This document shows positions 14,951-23,906 of a DNA stretch of 60,322 nucleotides, one piece after another. The notes below the pieces were generated by a model, which was given only the letters and a program-made list of their open reading frames with translations, was not told the DNA's origin and did not search any database. The stretch covers positions 1 to 60,322 of the forward strand of contig CAKZKQ010000734.1 of assembly GCA_937123825.1 (NCBI GenBank). Reading direction: 5' to 3'. The position numbers and the translations under genes are program-made. Source of the DNA: an uncultured Pseudomonadota bacterium. Lineage in GTDB: Bacteria > Myxococcota_A > Bradymonadia > Bradymonadales > GCA-2716585. Each line of letters opens with the position of its first letter. Within the stretch, counting starts at the first letter, position 1.

Positions 14951-16549
14951 ATGTGGAATGTGGGCCGGCTTTGCATGCCGATGGCGCTCGTGACTGCACT
15001 GGTCGCCTGCCAGAACACCAACAAGACTCAGCCTGCCAAAGGCGCGACCGCCGACGCCGGAGCGGCCAAAACCGCCCAGACCGACGCCGGACAGCGCCCC
15101 GACCCCAACGCGGGACAAACCGGCGACAAACCGCAGAGCGATGACCCCGTTATCGGCGCCGTCGAAGGCTACAGCCAGGTGCGCCTGAGCGACTACGACC
15201 GCGCCATCAAGCGCTTTGCCCTCTTTGCACCCGACGACAAGACCCGCGCCATGCCCGATGACTTCATCAAGGCGCCCCACTTTCAGCAGCGCACCGTGAT
15301 CAACCTCGTGGACATGGATCTGATGCGCCACATGGCCAAAGACAAAGGCATCACCATCTCCCAACAAGAGATCGACGCCGCCATCGCCGCCGAGCCGCGC
15401 CTGAAACGCTTCGCCGCCCTGACCCCCGACAAGCGCGCCGCGCTGCTCAAAGAGTTTGGCCTCGAACCCAGCGACCTGGACACCGTGGTCCGCGACCGCC
15501 TCCTGGCCCAGAAGCTGCCGCCGCTGCTCATCCCCGACCCCACCCCCGACCAACTCTGGCAGGCCTACAAGATCTACAAAGAGCGCGTGGAGATCGAGTA
15601 CATCAAGGTCCCCAACACGCCCGTCAGCGCCGACATCGACGCCTTTGAGGCCAAAAATGGCCCCCAGATCGAGGGCTACTACACCAAAAACAAAGACGAG
15701 TTCTCTGTCCCCGCCAGCCGCAAAGTCCGCCTGATCCAGATCAACGTCCCCAAAGACGCCACCGAAGACGCCCGACAGGCCGCGCGCCGCAAGCTCGAAG
15801 CCTTCAAACGCGACGTCGAAGCCGGACAGGACTTTGCCGAGCTGGCCCGCACCCACAGCCAACACACCACCGCCAAACAAGGCGGCGACCTGGGCTACGT
15901 CGTGCGTCGCCAGCGCCCCGAAGCCTTCAAAACCCCCGTGGGACAGATCACCGACCCGCTCGACGGCCCCGGCGGCGTCTACATCCTCCAAATCGAATCC
16001 GAGCTGCCCGCCCACACCCAGGACCTGACCGGCTCCATCCGCCGCGAGATCGCCGCCAAGCTCCTGCGCAAACAAGGCCCACAACCCAAGGCCATGGCCA
16101 CCGCCGACCAGCTCGCCCTGCACTGGCGACGCACCAAAGACAGCGGCGACGACACCTCTCTGCAGCTGGCCCTCAAACAACACCACCTGCGCATCGGCAA
16201 GACCTTCCCCTTTCAAACCGACGCCAGCGACGACCTCTTCATCCCCGGCATCGGCCAGGCCCCAGACGTCATGAAGGCCGTGCGCAAGCTCAACCCCGAG
16301 GCCCCCATCAGCGCCGCACCAGTCCTCTACCGCGACCAACTCTATGTCCTGGCCCTCAAACACCAGGGCAAGGCCTCACGCACCGAGTTTGCGGCCGAAA
16401 AAGACGCCTTCGCCACCCACTGGCTGCGCGAGCGCCGCAGCCGGGCCGTCACCGAACGCACCAACGCCCTCAAAGAAACACACGGCATTCAGATCGACAT
16501 GCGCCCCGTGCGCAACCGCTACGGCGTCATCGACCGCAAGCCGCAATGA
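14951..16549 (+). CDS. Parvulin-type peptidyl-prolyl isomerase lipoprotein
   Basis: A 532-residue lipoprotein whose lipobox ends LVAC with Cys at residue 20. AAGGAG at 14934-14939 supports the ATG at 14951. An Ala/Asp/Gln-rich linker leads to a SurA/PpiD-like N-terminal helical region (residues about 60-230, with QQEIDAAIAAEP and LKEFGLEPSDLDTVV). The PpiC parvulin core follows at about 255-365, shown by FAELARTHSQ, GGDLGYVVRRQRPEAF, and the GQITDPLDGPGGVYILQIE ending. A second degenerate isomerase-like segment may follow to the C-terminus. The family assists folding of exported and outer-membrane proteins in the periplasm. It lies 37 bp upstream of a Cys-rich Sel1 lipoprotein on the same strand, so the pair is probably one envelope operon. 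Confidence 0.88.
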   Translation: MWNVGRLCMPMALVTALVACQNTNKTQPAKGATADAGAAKTAQTDAGQRPDPNAGQTGDKPQSDDPVIGAVEGYSQVRLSDYDRAIKRFALFAPDDKTRAMPDDFIKAPHFQQRTVINLVDMDLMRHMAKDKGITISQQEIDAAIAAEPRLKRFAALTPDKRAALLKEFGLEPSDLDTVVRDRLLAQKLPPLLIPDPTPDQLWQAYKIYKERVEIEYIKVPNTPVSADIDAFEAKNGPQIEGYYTKNKDEFSVPASRKVRLIQINVPKDATEDARQAARRKLEAFKRDVEAGQDFAELARTHSQHTTAKQGGDLGYVVRRQRPEAFKTPVGQITDPLDGPGGVYILQIESELPAHTQDLTGSIRREIAAKLLRKQGPQPKAMATADQLALHWRRTKDSGDDTSLQLALKQHHLRIGKTFPFQTDASDDLFIPGIGQAPDVMKAVRKLNPEAPISAAPVLYRDQLYVLALKHQGKASRTEFAAEKDAFATHWLRERRSRAVTERTNALKETHGIQIDMRPVRNRYGVIDRKPQ

Positions 16550-16586
16550 ACCCCAACCATCGCTGATCCCGTCAGGAGCATACATC

Positions 16587-17750
16587 ATGCGCATCAACAC
16601 CCTGTCTGGCGCCGCCCTGGTGTCACTCATCGCCACCCTCTGCGCCTGCGCCACCCCCGAAGAGCGCTGCCAGGACGGCATCGCCTCCGCCTGCGTCTTC
16701 ATCGCCGAGCGGGTCGCCAAAGGCTACTACACCTCCGACAAACCCGCCGCCACCTGGCACGAGATGGCCTGCAACATGGGCCAGTGGTCCTCCTGCAATG
16801 AAGCCGGGTGGGCCTTCTATGAAGGCCAAGGCGTCGAAAAAGACATGGCCCGCTCAGCCAAACTCTACGCGCGCGGCTGCGACAACGGCGACGCCCTGGC
16901 CTGCGGAAACCTGGGCTACATGCTCGAAAACGGATTCGGCGTCGACCAAAACCACCCGCTCGCCGCTGAAAAATACGCCATCTCCTGCAAAGCCCAGTGG
17001 CCCAACGCCTGCTTCAGCCTCGGCATCGCCTATGAACTGGGCCGAGGCGTCGACCAGGACCTCACCCGCGCCCGCGAACTCTACGACTTTGGCTGCACCA
17101 AAGAGAACGTCTCTGCCTGCGTCAACCTGGGCGTCCTGCTCATGAACGGCCAGGGCGGCCCCGTCGAAATCGAGCAAGCCACCGCGCTGCTGACCAAAGC
17201 CTGCGAACAAGACGGCAACGCCTGGGGCTGCGCCAACCTGGGCGTGCTCCACGAACACGGCCGAGGCGACACCAAAAAAGACGCCTGCCGCGCCATGGAC
17301 CTCTACGCCAAAGCCTGCGACCAGGACAACAACCCCGTCGGGTGCGCCAACCTCGCCGCTGGACTCGTCTCTGGCCTGTGCAACCGCCGCGACGACGCCC
17401 GCGCCCTCCAACTGCTCGAACCCACCTGCAACAACCAGGGCGGCGACGCCTGCGCACACCTCGGCTGGCTCCTGATGGAAGGCAAAGGCGTCCCAAAAGA
17501 CCTCCCCCGCGCCAAAGCCCTCCTGACCAAAGCCTGCCACCAAGACAGCAGCGCCCCCGCCTGCCGCCACCTGGCCTCAATGACCGAAGACAAAGCAGAA
17601 AAAGCCCGCCTCCTCCACATGGCCTGCGACGACGGCAGCCCCATGGGATGCCAAGCCCTGGCCAAAGAACTCCGCGCCCAAGGCGACCAAGAAGGCGCCG
17701 CCCGAGCCACAGAACGCGCCTGCCTCCTCACCGGAGAATGTGAAGAATAA
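16587..17750 (+). CDS. Cys-rich Sel1-repeat (HcpA-like) lipoprotein
   Basis: 387 residues; AGGAG at 16574-16578 sets the ATG at 16587. The signal sequence ends in a lipobox-like LCAC at about residue 21. The rest is about nine Sel1 repeats of roughly 36 residues, each carrying a Cys pair spaced CxxxxxxxC (YARGCDNGDALACGNLGYMLENGFGV), as in the Helicobacter HcpA-type Cys-rich proteins where each repeat is locked by a disulfide. The helices form a solenoid for protein binding outside the cytoplasm. The protein follows the PPIase gene closely, so both may act in envelope protein quality control; that is inferred from position only. Confidence 0.88.
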   Translation: MRINTLSGAALVSLIATLCACATPEERCQDGIASACVFIAERVAKGYYTSDKPAATWHEMACNMGQWSSCNEAGWAFYEGQGVEKDMARSAKLYARGCDNGDALACGNLGYMLENGFGVDQNHPLAAEKYAISCKAQWPNACFSLGIAYELGRGVDQDLTRARELYDFGCTKENVSACVNLGVLLMNGQGGPVEIEQATALLTKACEQDGNAWGCANLGVLHEHGRGDTKKDACRAMDLYAKACDQDNNPVGCANLAAGLVSGLCNRRDDARALQLLEPTCNNQGGDACAHLGWLLMEGKGVPKDLPRAKALLTKACHQDSSAPACRHLASMTEDKAEKARLLHMACDDGSPMGCQALAKELRAQGDQEGAARATERACLLTGECEE

Positions 17751-17847
17751 AACCAAACCACCCCGCAATAACCCACAGCCCACCAAGCCGCCCACGACCT
17801 GACGCAAAACCCAAACATTTCAAAAAGAAAAAGAGAAGAAGCCACAG

Positions 17848-17957
17848 GTTTGGGGCGAGCAACGGTGGATGGCAGGGGCCTCGGGGCGAACGAAGCCATA
17901 GCAGCGCTATTGCGAGTGAGTCACGTGGTTCCTGACGCCGCCGGGGCCGCCCCAAAC
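17848..17957 (+). repeat. 110-bp dispersed repeat, copy 2
   Basis: Same length and termini (GTTTGGGGCG to CGCCCCAAAC) as 12545-12654. The right end touches the stop codon of rsh (17957-17959), and the left end is 97 bp past the Sel1 gene, so it fills the space between two convergent genes. It is preceded by A/G-rich sequence (TTTCAAAAAGAAAAAGAGAA). As RNA it could fold end to end and may serve as a bidirectional terminator. Confidence 0.85.
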
Positions 17958-20116
17958 TAGGTGCGGACACGTTCGACGGCATATACCCCGTCGATTTTGC
18001 GGATCGCCTTCATGGTGACGTTGAGCTGCTTCAGGTCGCGCACCAGAACCTCAAAGGTGTTGATCGCGCGTCCGTCGGTGGTGGTCCGGCAGTGGGCTTC
18101 GGCGATGTTGACGCCGGTGGCGCTGAACGACTGTGAGATGTTGGCCAGCAGGCCGGGTTTGTCGGTGCAGGTGACCCGAATTTGGACGGGGCGAGTGCTG
18201 TTGTTGCGGTCTTCGGTCCAGTGGACGTCGATTTGGCGCTCGGGTTCGAGGGTGCTTAGCTGGGGGCAGTCGGCGGTGTGGATGGACAAGCCGCGTCCGC
18301 GGGTGATGAAGCCCACGATCGGCTCGCCTTTGACCGGCCGACAGCACCGGGCGTAGTTGACCATCACGTCGTCGATCCCATCGAGCGCGATCCCAGGCTT
18401 CTTGCCCGTGATCACCCTCATCACCTTCTCCAGCGCCCCTTCGCCGCTGTCTTTGGGCTCGGCTTGCTCGGGAACCAACCTTTGGACCACGGTCTCGGGC
18501 TGGATTTTCCCAAAGCCGACGTTGACCAGCAGCTCATCGACGTTGTGGCAGCGCAGCGACTGGGCGGCCTTGAGCAGCTCGCCGTTCTTGGTCATCTTGC
18601 GCAGCCCCAGTTTGTAGCGTTTGAACTCCTTGTCCAAAAGCTCGTGGCCGTACTGGCGGCTTCGCTCGCGCTCCTCGGCGCGGATGTACTGACGGATCTT
18701 GTTGCGCGCGCGGCCGGTCTTGACCGACTTGAGCCAGTCCTTGCTGGGCCGGGCGTGGGGGCTGGTCATGATCTCGACGGTGTCGCCGTTGACCAACTTC
18801 TGGCGCAGCGGCACGATCGAGCCGTTGACGCGCGCCCCCACACAGTGGTGCCCCACCTCGGTGTGGATCGCGTAGGCAAAGTCGATCGGCGTGGCCCCCT
18901 TGCGCAGCACCCGAACCTCGCCGCGAGGCGTCAGCGCATAAACCTCCTCGGGGAAGAGGTCCACCTTGACCGTCTCCATGAACTCTTTGGGATCGGCCAG
19001 GTCCTGCTGCCACTCAATGAGCTGGCGCAGCCACGCAAACTTGCTGGCGTCGCTCCCCGGTGCCGCCTTGCCCTCTTTGTATTGCCAGTGGGCCGCCACA
19101 CCCTCCTCGGCGATCTTGTGCATGTCCTCGGTGCGGATCTGGATCTCCACCCGCTCCCGGTACGGACCAATGACCGAGGTGTGCAACGACTGGTAGCCGT
19201 TGGGCTTGGGCATCGCCACATAGTCTTTAAAACGCCCCGGCACCGGACGCCACAGACTGTGGACCAACCCCAAAACCTCGTAGCACTGCGTCACCGAGCC
19301 AGTGATGACCCGAAACGCCAGCACGTCAAAGACCTGCTCAAAGGGGATGTTGTTGTTGCGCATCTTGCGCCAGATTGAATAAAAGTGCTTGGGCCTGCCC
19401 GTCACCCGCGCGTCAATCTTGTTCTCCTGAAACTTCTCCTCCAGGATCGCGATCGTCTCGTGGATATAGCGCTCGCGCTCGGCCTTCTTCTGCGTGACCG
19501 TCTCGGCCAACCGGTAATAATCCTCTGGGTGGAGGTACCGAAAGGCCATGTCCTCCATCTCGCTCTTGATCCAATAGATCCCCAGCCGGTGAGCCAGCGG
19601 CGCGTAGATGTCCAGAGTCTCGCGCGCGATGTAGCGCTGCTTGGCCTCGGGCATGTGCTTGAGCGTGCGCATGTTGTGGAGCCGATCGGCCAGCTTGACC
19701 AAAATCACCCGCAGATCCGACGCCATCGCAATGAGCATCTTGCGAAAGCTCTCGGCCTGACGCTCCTCACGGGTGTTGAACGCAAACTTGGACAGCTTGG
19801 TGACCCCATCCACGATGAAGGCCACCTCCTCGCCAAACATCTCGCGCAGGTCCGACACGCTGGTGTCAGAGTCCTCCACCACATCGTGCAAGATCCCCGC
19901 ACACAAGCACGGCACATCCAGCTTCAAGTCGGCGATCAGCTCCGTGACCGAAAGCGGATGGGTCAGGTAAAGCTCGCCGCTGCGCCGATGCTGGTCCTTA
20001 TGCATCTCATAAGCCAGATCAAAGGCGCGCTGAAGCATCCCCACGTCAGGATCCGGGTGGTACACCCGAACCTTGCGCACAATATTGTCAAGTTGAGTCT
20101 GGAGTTGAGCGTCCAT
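17957..20116 (-). CDS. Bifunctional (p)ppGpp synthetase/hydrolase (Rel/SpoT)
   Basis: 719 residues with the full Rel architecture. The HD hydrolase domain (ILHDVVEDSDTS and LVKLADRLHNMRTL) lies within about residues 30-200. The synthetase domain (GRFKDYVAMPKPNGYQSLHTSV) spans about 240-350. TGS follows at about 390-450 (VYALTPRGEVRVLRKGATPIDFAYAIHTEVGH), then a zinc-finger-like Cys pair (YARCCRPVKGEPIVGFITRGRG) and a C-terminal ACT domain. The RFKD signature is that of bifunctional enzymes rather than synthetase-only RelA. The enzyme makes and degrades the alarmone in response to starvation. In many proteobacteria the order is gmk-rpoZ-spoT; here gmk is upstream on the same strand, but rpoZ is absent and a palindromic repeat block sits between them. 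Confidence 0.95.
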   Translation of the reverse strand: MDAQLQTQLDNIVRKVRVYHPDPDVGMLQRAFDLAYEMHKDQHRRSGELYLTHPLSVTELIADLKLDVPCLCAGILHDVVEDSDTSVSDLREMFGEEVAFIVDGVTKLSKFAFNTREERQAESFRKMLIAMASDLRVILVKLADRLHNMRTLKHMPEAKQRYIARETLDIYAPLAHRLGIYWIKSEMEDMAFRYLHPEDYYRLAETVTQKKAERERYIHETIAILEEKFQENKIDARVTGRPKHFYSIWRKMRNNNIPFEQVFDVLAFRVITGSVTQCYEVLGLVHSLWRPVPGRFKDYVAMPKPNGYQSLHTSVIGPYRERVEIQIRTEDMHKIAEEGVAAHWQYKEGKAAPGSDASKFAWLRQLIEWQQDLADPKEFMETVKVDLFPEEVYALTPRGEVRVLRKGATPIDFAYAIHTEVGHHCVGARVNGSIVPLRQKLVNGDTVEIMTSPHARPSKDWLKSVKTGRARNKIRQYIRAEERERSRQYGHELLDKEFKRYKLGLRKMTKNGELLKAAQSLRCHNVDELLVNVGFGKIQPETVVQRLVPEQAEPKDSGEGALEKVMRVITGKKPGIALDGIDDVMVNYARCCRPVKGEPIVGFITRGRGLSIHTADCPQLSTLEPERQIDVHWTEDRNNSTRPVQIRVTCTDKPGLLANISQSFSATGVNIAEAHCRTTTDGRAINTFEVLVRDLKQLNVTMKAIRKIDGVYAVERVRT

Positions 20117-20358
20117 GGCCCCTGCTTACTCGCCCAAAGGCCCTGCTCCCACCAACGCGCCACGTCAAAGCAAGACATCCACCACCGTCTCACCCCACCC
20201 ATCACACGCTGTCAGAACACCAACGGCGAGCCCTCATCAACACTTCATACCCAGCAAACCACGCACCGGCAGAGAGTCGATTTCAATAGAACGCAGCCAA
20301 CGGCGAGCCATTCCCGCCAAGCCCACACCACTACACACAAGAGACGACCTCCGGTCAA
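20117..20358. other. rsh upstream region
   Basis: About 240 bp upstream of rsh, C/A-rich on the plus strand, with no gene. It presumably contains the rsh promoter if the repeat block blocks read-through from gmk. No clear -35/-10 pair was found. Confidence 0.35.
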
Positions 20359-20381
20359 GACGGGGCGCGGGGCGCCCCGTC
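20359..20381. repeat. 10-bp hairpin bordering repeat block A
   Basis: GACGGGGCGC (20359-20368) and GCGCCCCGTC (20372-20381) flank GGG. It directly abuts the outer end of palindromic block A. There is no T-tract. Confidence 0.6.
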
Positions 20382-21197
20382 GGTTCGCTTGCTGGCGCTG
20401 CGCTTTCGGTTCGCTTGCTGCGCTGCGCTTGTGGTTCGGTCGCTCGCTGCGCTCGCTTCCTTTTGGTGCGCTCGCTGCGCTCGCTAATAGCATTTGTGAT
20501 GGGTGGGTTCTTGGCTTCGCCGGTGGGAGTGGGGCATCTCGTCGAAATTGGTTCGTTTTTTGGAGGTCGAGTGGGCGCTGGTGGAGTCTTGAGGCGCTTT
20601 CCAAGGGGGTTTGTGGTCGGTGGTTGTGGTTTGGAGGGCTTTCCAAGGGTGTGGACGGCTTTTCTGGTGGGACCTGTTGGGCTTTTCGAGGCATTGGGGC
20701 TGGTTTTGGGGCGAAGGTGGGCGGCGACAGCCCGACACACCGAGCGGCCCCACGAAGTTGAAGACCAACGCCGACAATGGCTCCATGGGGCGAAGGTGGG
20801 CGGCGACAGCCCGACCACCTGAGCGACCCTGGAAGTTGAAAACCACCGCCGTTGCCACCACAAAGGCCGGCAGGAAGGCGAGCGATTGCCGCCTCCCCTG
20901 CCCCCTCACCAACCCGCACACCCCCTTGGAAAGCCTTTCACATCACAGCCACCGGCCTAAAACCCCCAAGGAAAGCCCTCCAAGCCATCACCACCGCGCA
21001 TCCGACCTCAGAGAAGTGAAAGCACTTTCGACGAGATGCCCCACTCCGACCAGCGAAGCCAAGAACCCACTCATCGCAAATGCTATCAGGGAGCGCAGCG
21101 ACCGCACCAAAAGGAAGCGAGCGCAGCGAGCGACCGAACCAAAAGCAAGCCCCAGCGGGGCGCCGCGAACCAAAAGCGCAGCGCCAGCAAGCGAACC
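20382..21197. repeat. Long palindromic intergenic block A
   Basis: The outer 25 bp on the left (starting GGTTCGCTTGCTGGCGCTGC) is matched exactly, inverted, by the right end at 21173-21197. Inside, the arms continue as imperfect inverted repeats: GCGCTGC-rich tracts, then a GGGTTCTTGGCTTCGCCGG segment (left about 20507-20525; right copy inverted near 21047-21070), then CTTTCCAAGGG segments. The core holds two direct copies of a 79-bp unit beginning GGGGCGAAGGTGGGCGGCGA at 20708 and 20787. It lies between gmk and rsh. Open frames across it are compositional artefacts. Confidence 0.85.
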
Positions 21198-21216
21198 TCA
21201 CGCGCCGCCAAAGCGG

Positions 21217-21831
21217 TCACTCAAGCAACCGCTCCAACAACGGCGCGTGATATCTGACTTCTTGTTGGAGGGCCTGGTAGACGGTTTTTAGGCGTTGGTA
21301 GGCGGCGTCGAGGTCGTCGTTGACGAGGGCGAAGTCGAAGGAGCCGTAGTGGGACATTTCGTGGCGCGCGGCGTCGAGGCGTCGGAGGATGACGTCGTCG
21401 TCGTCGGTGGCGCGCGAGCGAAGGCGGCGTTCGAGTTCGGTGATGGAGGGGGGCAGCAGGAGGATGCTGCGGGCCTGGGGGAAGGCGGCTTTGAGCTGGC
21501 GAGCGCCTTGGTAGTCGATGTCGAAGAGCATGTCGTTGCCGACGCCGATGATCTCTTCGACGGTGGAGCGCAGCGTGCCGTAGCGGTTGCCGTGGACTTT
21601 GGCGTGTTCGGCGAAGGCGCCCTGGTTGATCAGGTCGACGAAGGCTTCGTCGGACATGAAGTGGTAGTGGGTGCCGTCTTGCTCTTGGCCGCGTGGGGCG
21701 CGGGTGGTGCAGGAGATGGAGAGCTTGAGCCGGGGAAACTCCTGGCGCAGGCGCTGGCAAAGTGAACTTTTGCCGACGCCGCTGGGGCCACACACGATCA
21801 ACAAGAGTCCTTTGACCGACGCGCTCTGCAT
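21217..21831 (-). CDS. gmk: Guanylate kinase
   Basis: 204 residues; phosphorylates GMP to GDP in the cytoplasm, feeding GTP and alarmone synthesis. The P-loop GPSGVGKSS is near residue 14. The GMP-binding segment (SISCTTRAPRGQEQDGTHYHF) and the lid and core (HGNRYGTLRSTVEE; FDIDYQGARQL) are all canonical, and the length is typical. Downstream on the same strand is rsh, beyond the palindromic block; upstream is yicC, about 100 bp away. The yicC-gmk arrangement is widespread in proteobacteria. Confidence 0.96.
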   Translation of the reverse strand: MQSASVKGLLLIVCGPSGVGKSSLCQRLRQEFPRLKLSISCTTRAPRGQEQDGTHYHFMSDEAFVDLINQGAFAEHAKVHGNRYGTLRSTVEEIIGVGNDMLFDIDYQGARQLKAAFPQARSILLLPPSITELERRLRSRATDDDDVILRRLDAARHEMSHYGSFDFALVNDDLDAAYQRLKTVYQALQQEVRYHAPLLERLLE

Positions 21832-21931
21832 GCCTTCTCCTTTGGGCCTGTGGGGCGGCCCGCCTTGTGGGTTTTGGGGCGGCTTGATGGGGGTGAGCCT
21901 GGCCGCCGGGGTTGAGTGTTCTGGGGGTGTT

Positions 21932-22846
21932 TCAGGCGACGTTGAGGACCTGCTCGCGCAGGCGATCGATTTCGCTGCGCATGTCCACGACGCATCCGGC
22001 GATGACTTCGGACTGGGACTTGGAGCCCATGGTGTTGGTCTCTCGGATGAGTTCCTGGAAGTAGAAGTCGAGCTTTTTGCCCACGGGGCCGTCGCTTTGG
22101 GGGTCGTGGCCTTGGATGAGGTCGACCAGCGCCACCAGGTGGGCGCGCGCGCGGGTGAGCTCTTCGGTGATGTCGGTGCGCTCGCACAGGAGGATCATCT
22201 CCTGGGCAAGGCGCTCGGAGCTGATGGCCTCGGCCTGGAGTGTCTCGATCATCTCTTCGACGCGGGTTTTGAGACGCTGGAGGCGCTCTTGGCGCCAGAC
22301 GGGCAGCTCGGCCTCGATCCTGGTGACCTGCTGGCCGATCTTGTCCAGGCGGCCGAGCATGTCGTCGGCCAGCGCTTGGCCTTCACGGTCGCGCTCGGAG
22401 ATGAGTTCGGTCAGCGCCTGGCCGACCAGCGCCTCGACCTCGGGCCAGGCTTTTTGCAGGTCGAGCGTGGCCTCGGCGTCGCGCACCACCAGCCCGGGCA
22501 TGGACAGGAGGTGTTCGAGTTTGATGGGGTCTTCAAGGCCGGCGGCCTGACGCAGCGCCTGGAGCTGGGTCATGAGGTTGGCGGCGGCGTTGAGGTCAAA
22601 GACGGGCGTGGCGCCAGAGGTGCCTGCGGGGCCGCCGTCGCGGCTGACGCGCAGGTGGACGCGGCCTCGGGTCAGGCGGCCGCGCAGTTGGCGCAGCAGG
22701 TGCGGCTCCAGGGATGAGAGCGTGCCGGTGACGGCCATCTTGATGTCCAACCCCTTGTGGTTGACGCTGCGCACCTCGACCATCACGCGGATGCCCTGGA
22801 CCTCTCCGTTGGCGCTGCCAAACCCTGTCATGCTCCTCAACGCCAT
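21932..22846 (-). CDS. yicC: YicC-family endoribonuclease
   Basis: 304 residues starting MALRSMTGFG, the near-invariant N-terminus of the family. GGAGG lies just upstream of the ATG at 22846, which excludes the longer frame. The N-terminal YicC domain includes VEVRSVNHKGLDIKM; the C-terminal DUF1732 region (ITEELTRARAHLVALVDLI, GKKLDFYFQELIRETNTMGSKS) is intact and ends with the acidic helical tail. Members are RNases in the YicC/YloC class. It precedes gmk on the same strand, the usual genomic partner. Confidence 0.94.
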   Translation of the reverse strand: MALRSMTGFGSANGEVQGIRVMVEVRSVNHKGLDIKMAVTGTLSSLEPHLLRQLRGRLTRGRVHLRVSRDGGPAGTSGATPVFDLNAAANLMTQLQALRQAAGLEDPIKLEHLLSMPGLVVRDAEATLDLQKAWPEVEALVGQALTELISERDREGQALADDMLGRLDKIGQQVTRIEAELPVWRQERLQRLKTRVEEMIETLQAEAISSERLAQEMILLCERTDITEELTRARAHLVALVDLIQGHDPQSDGPVGKKLDFYFQELIRETNTMGSKSQSEVIAGCVVDMRSEIDRLREQVLNVA

Positions 22847-22964
22847 GGCGCTGGCCTCCTGTGGGAACTGAGAAGCCGCCCAAACGACCCATGGAGAGCC
22901 CTTTGCGGCGGCTTTGTCTGCCTGACCCTGGGCGCAATGGGGCGCCCGGGCGATTTGAGTGGGA

Positions 22965-23906
22965 TCAGCCCGCGACGTTGTCCTTGTACCACTCGACGGT
23001 TTTGCGGATCCCTTGGGCAAAGTCGACCTTGGCGTCGTAACCAAGAATCTCCCGGGCCTGATCGATGTCGGCCAGCGAGTGCTTGATGTCACCGGCGCGC
23101 TCGGGAGCGTGGTTGGCCGTCAAGTTGGTGCCCAGGATCTGGTTGAGGACCTCGACCAGTTGCAGCAAATCGGTCCGCTCGCCGCAGGCAATGTTGAAGG
23201 TCTTGCCGGGGGCGTCGGGCGCGGTGCAGGCCTTGATGTTGGCCTGGACAACGTTGTCGATGTAGCTGAAGTCGCGCGACTGAAGCCCGTCGCCAAAGAT
23301 CGTCGGCGCCTTGCCTTCAAGCATCAACGCGATGAACTTCGGGATCACCGCCGCGTACTCGCCGTTGGGATCCTGCCAGGGACCAAAGACGTTGAAGTAG
23401 CGCAGCGAGACCACCTCCAGACCGTAGGTGCGCGTAAAACACTGGCCGTAGACCTCGGCGGTCAGCTTGGAGACGGCGTAGGGGCTCATCGGCGCCGTAG
23501 CCATCGTCTCCACTTTGGGCAGCGTGGGGCTTTCGCCGTACACGGACGACGAAGAGGCCTGAACCACGCGTTTGACCCCAGCGGCGTGGGCCTCCCAGAG
23601 CAGGCGCAGGGTGCCGGTGGCGTTGACCTGCTCGGTGGGGAAGGGATCGCGCACGGAGCGGGCCACCGAGGGCAGCGCCGCCTGATGAATCACGTACTGA
23701 ACCCCTTCGATCGCCCGCTTGATGTCGTCCACGGAGCGCAGATCACCTTCGACGAGCTTGACCTCTCCGGGCAGGCTCTCAATGTTGCGCCGGTGACCGG
23801 TGCTGAAGTTGTCCAGCACCGTCACCTCATGGCCGTCTTTCAAGAGCTGCCGAGCGATGTTGCTGCCAATAAACCCAGCCCCGCCTGTCACCAGATATCG
23901 AGTCAT
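22965..23906 (-). CDS. NAD-dependent sugar-nucleotide epimerase (GalE/WbpP-like SDR)
   Basis: 313 residues; GGGAGG precedes the ATG at 23906. An extended short-chain dehydrogenase fold is clear: the Rossmann motif TGGAGFIGS at residues 7-15, HQAALPSVARSV, the catalytic Ser triplet in ASSSSVYGES, and the YxxxK pair in SPYAVSKLTAE. The substrate side has LRYFNVFGPWQDPNGEYAAVIPKF and IFGDGLQSRDFSYIDNVV. This group interconverts UDP-hexoses or UDP-GlcNAc/GalNAc for surface polysaccharide. The substrate cannot be fixed from sequence alone. It lies upstream of yicC on the same strand. Confidence 0.88.
   Translation of the reverse strand: MTRYLVTGGAGFIGSNIARQLLKDGHEVTVLDNFSTGHRRNIESLPGEVKLVEGDLRSVDDIKRAIEGVQYVIHQAALPSVARSVRDPFPTEQVNATGTLRLLWEAHAAGVKRVVQASSSSVYGESPTLPKVETMATAPMSPYAVSKLTAEVYGQCFTRTYGLEVVSLRYFNVFGPWQDPNGEYAAVIPKFIALMLEGKAPTIFGDGLQSRDFSYIDNVVQANIKACTAPDAPGKTFNIACGERTDLLQLVEVLNQILGTNLTANHAPERAGDIKHSLADIDQAREILGYDAKVDFAQGIRKTVEWYKDNVAG

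Noticed and set aside
20708..20865. Two-copy core units in block A as a CRISPR array
   Set aside because: Only two copies with no unique spacers between short identical repeats, and no cas genes nearby.
20382..21197. Peptide-like frames (RFACWRCAFGS...LRSLPFGALAA) repeated in the palindromic blocks
   Set aside because: Similar peptides appear only because the DNA repeats. Indels between copies shift frame, there is no SD, and both strands read equally well, so this is non-coding.
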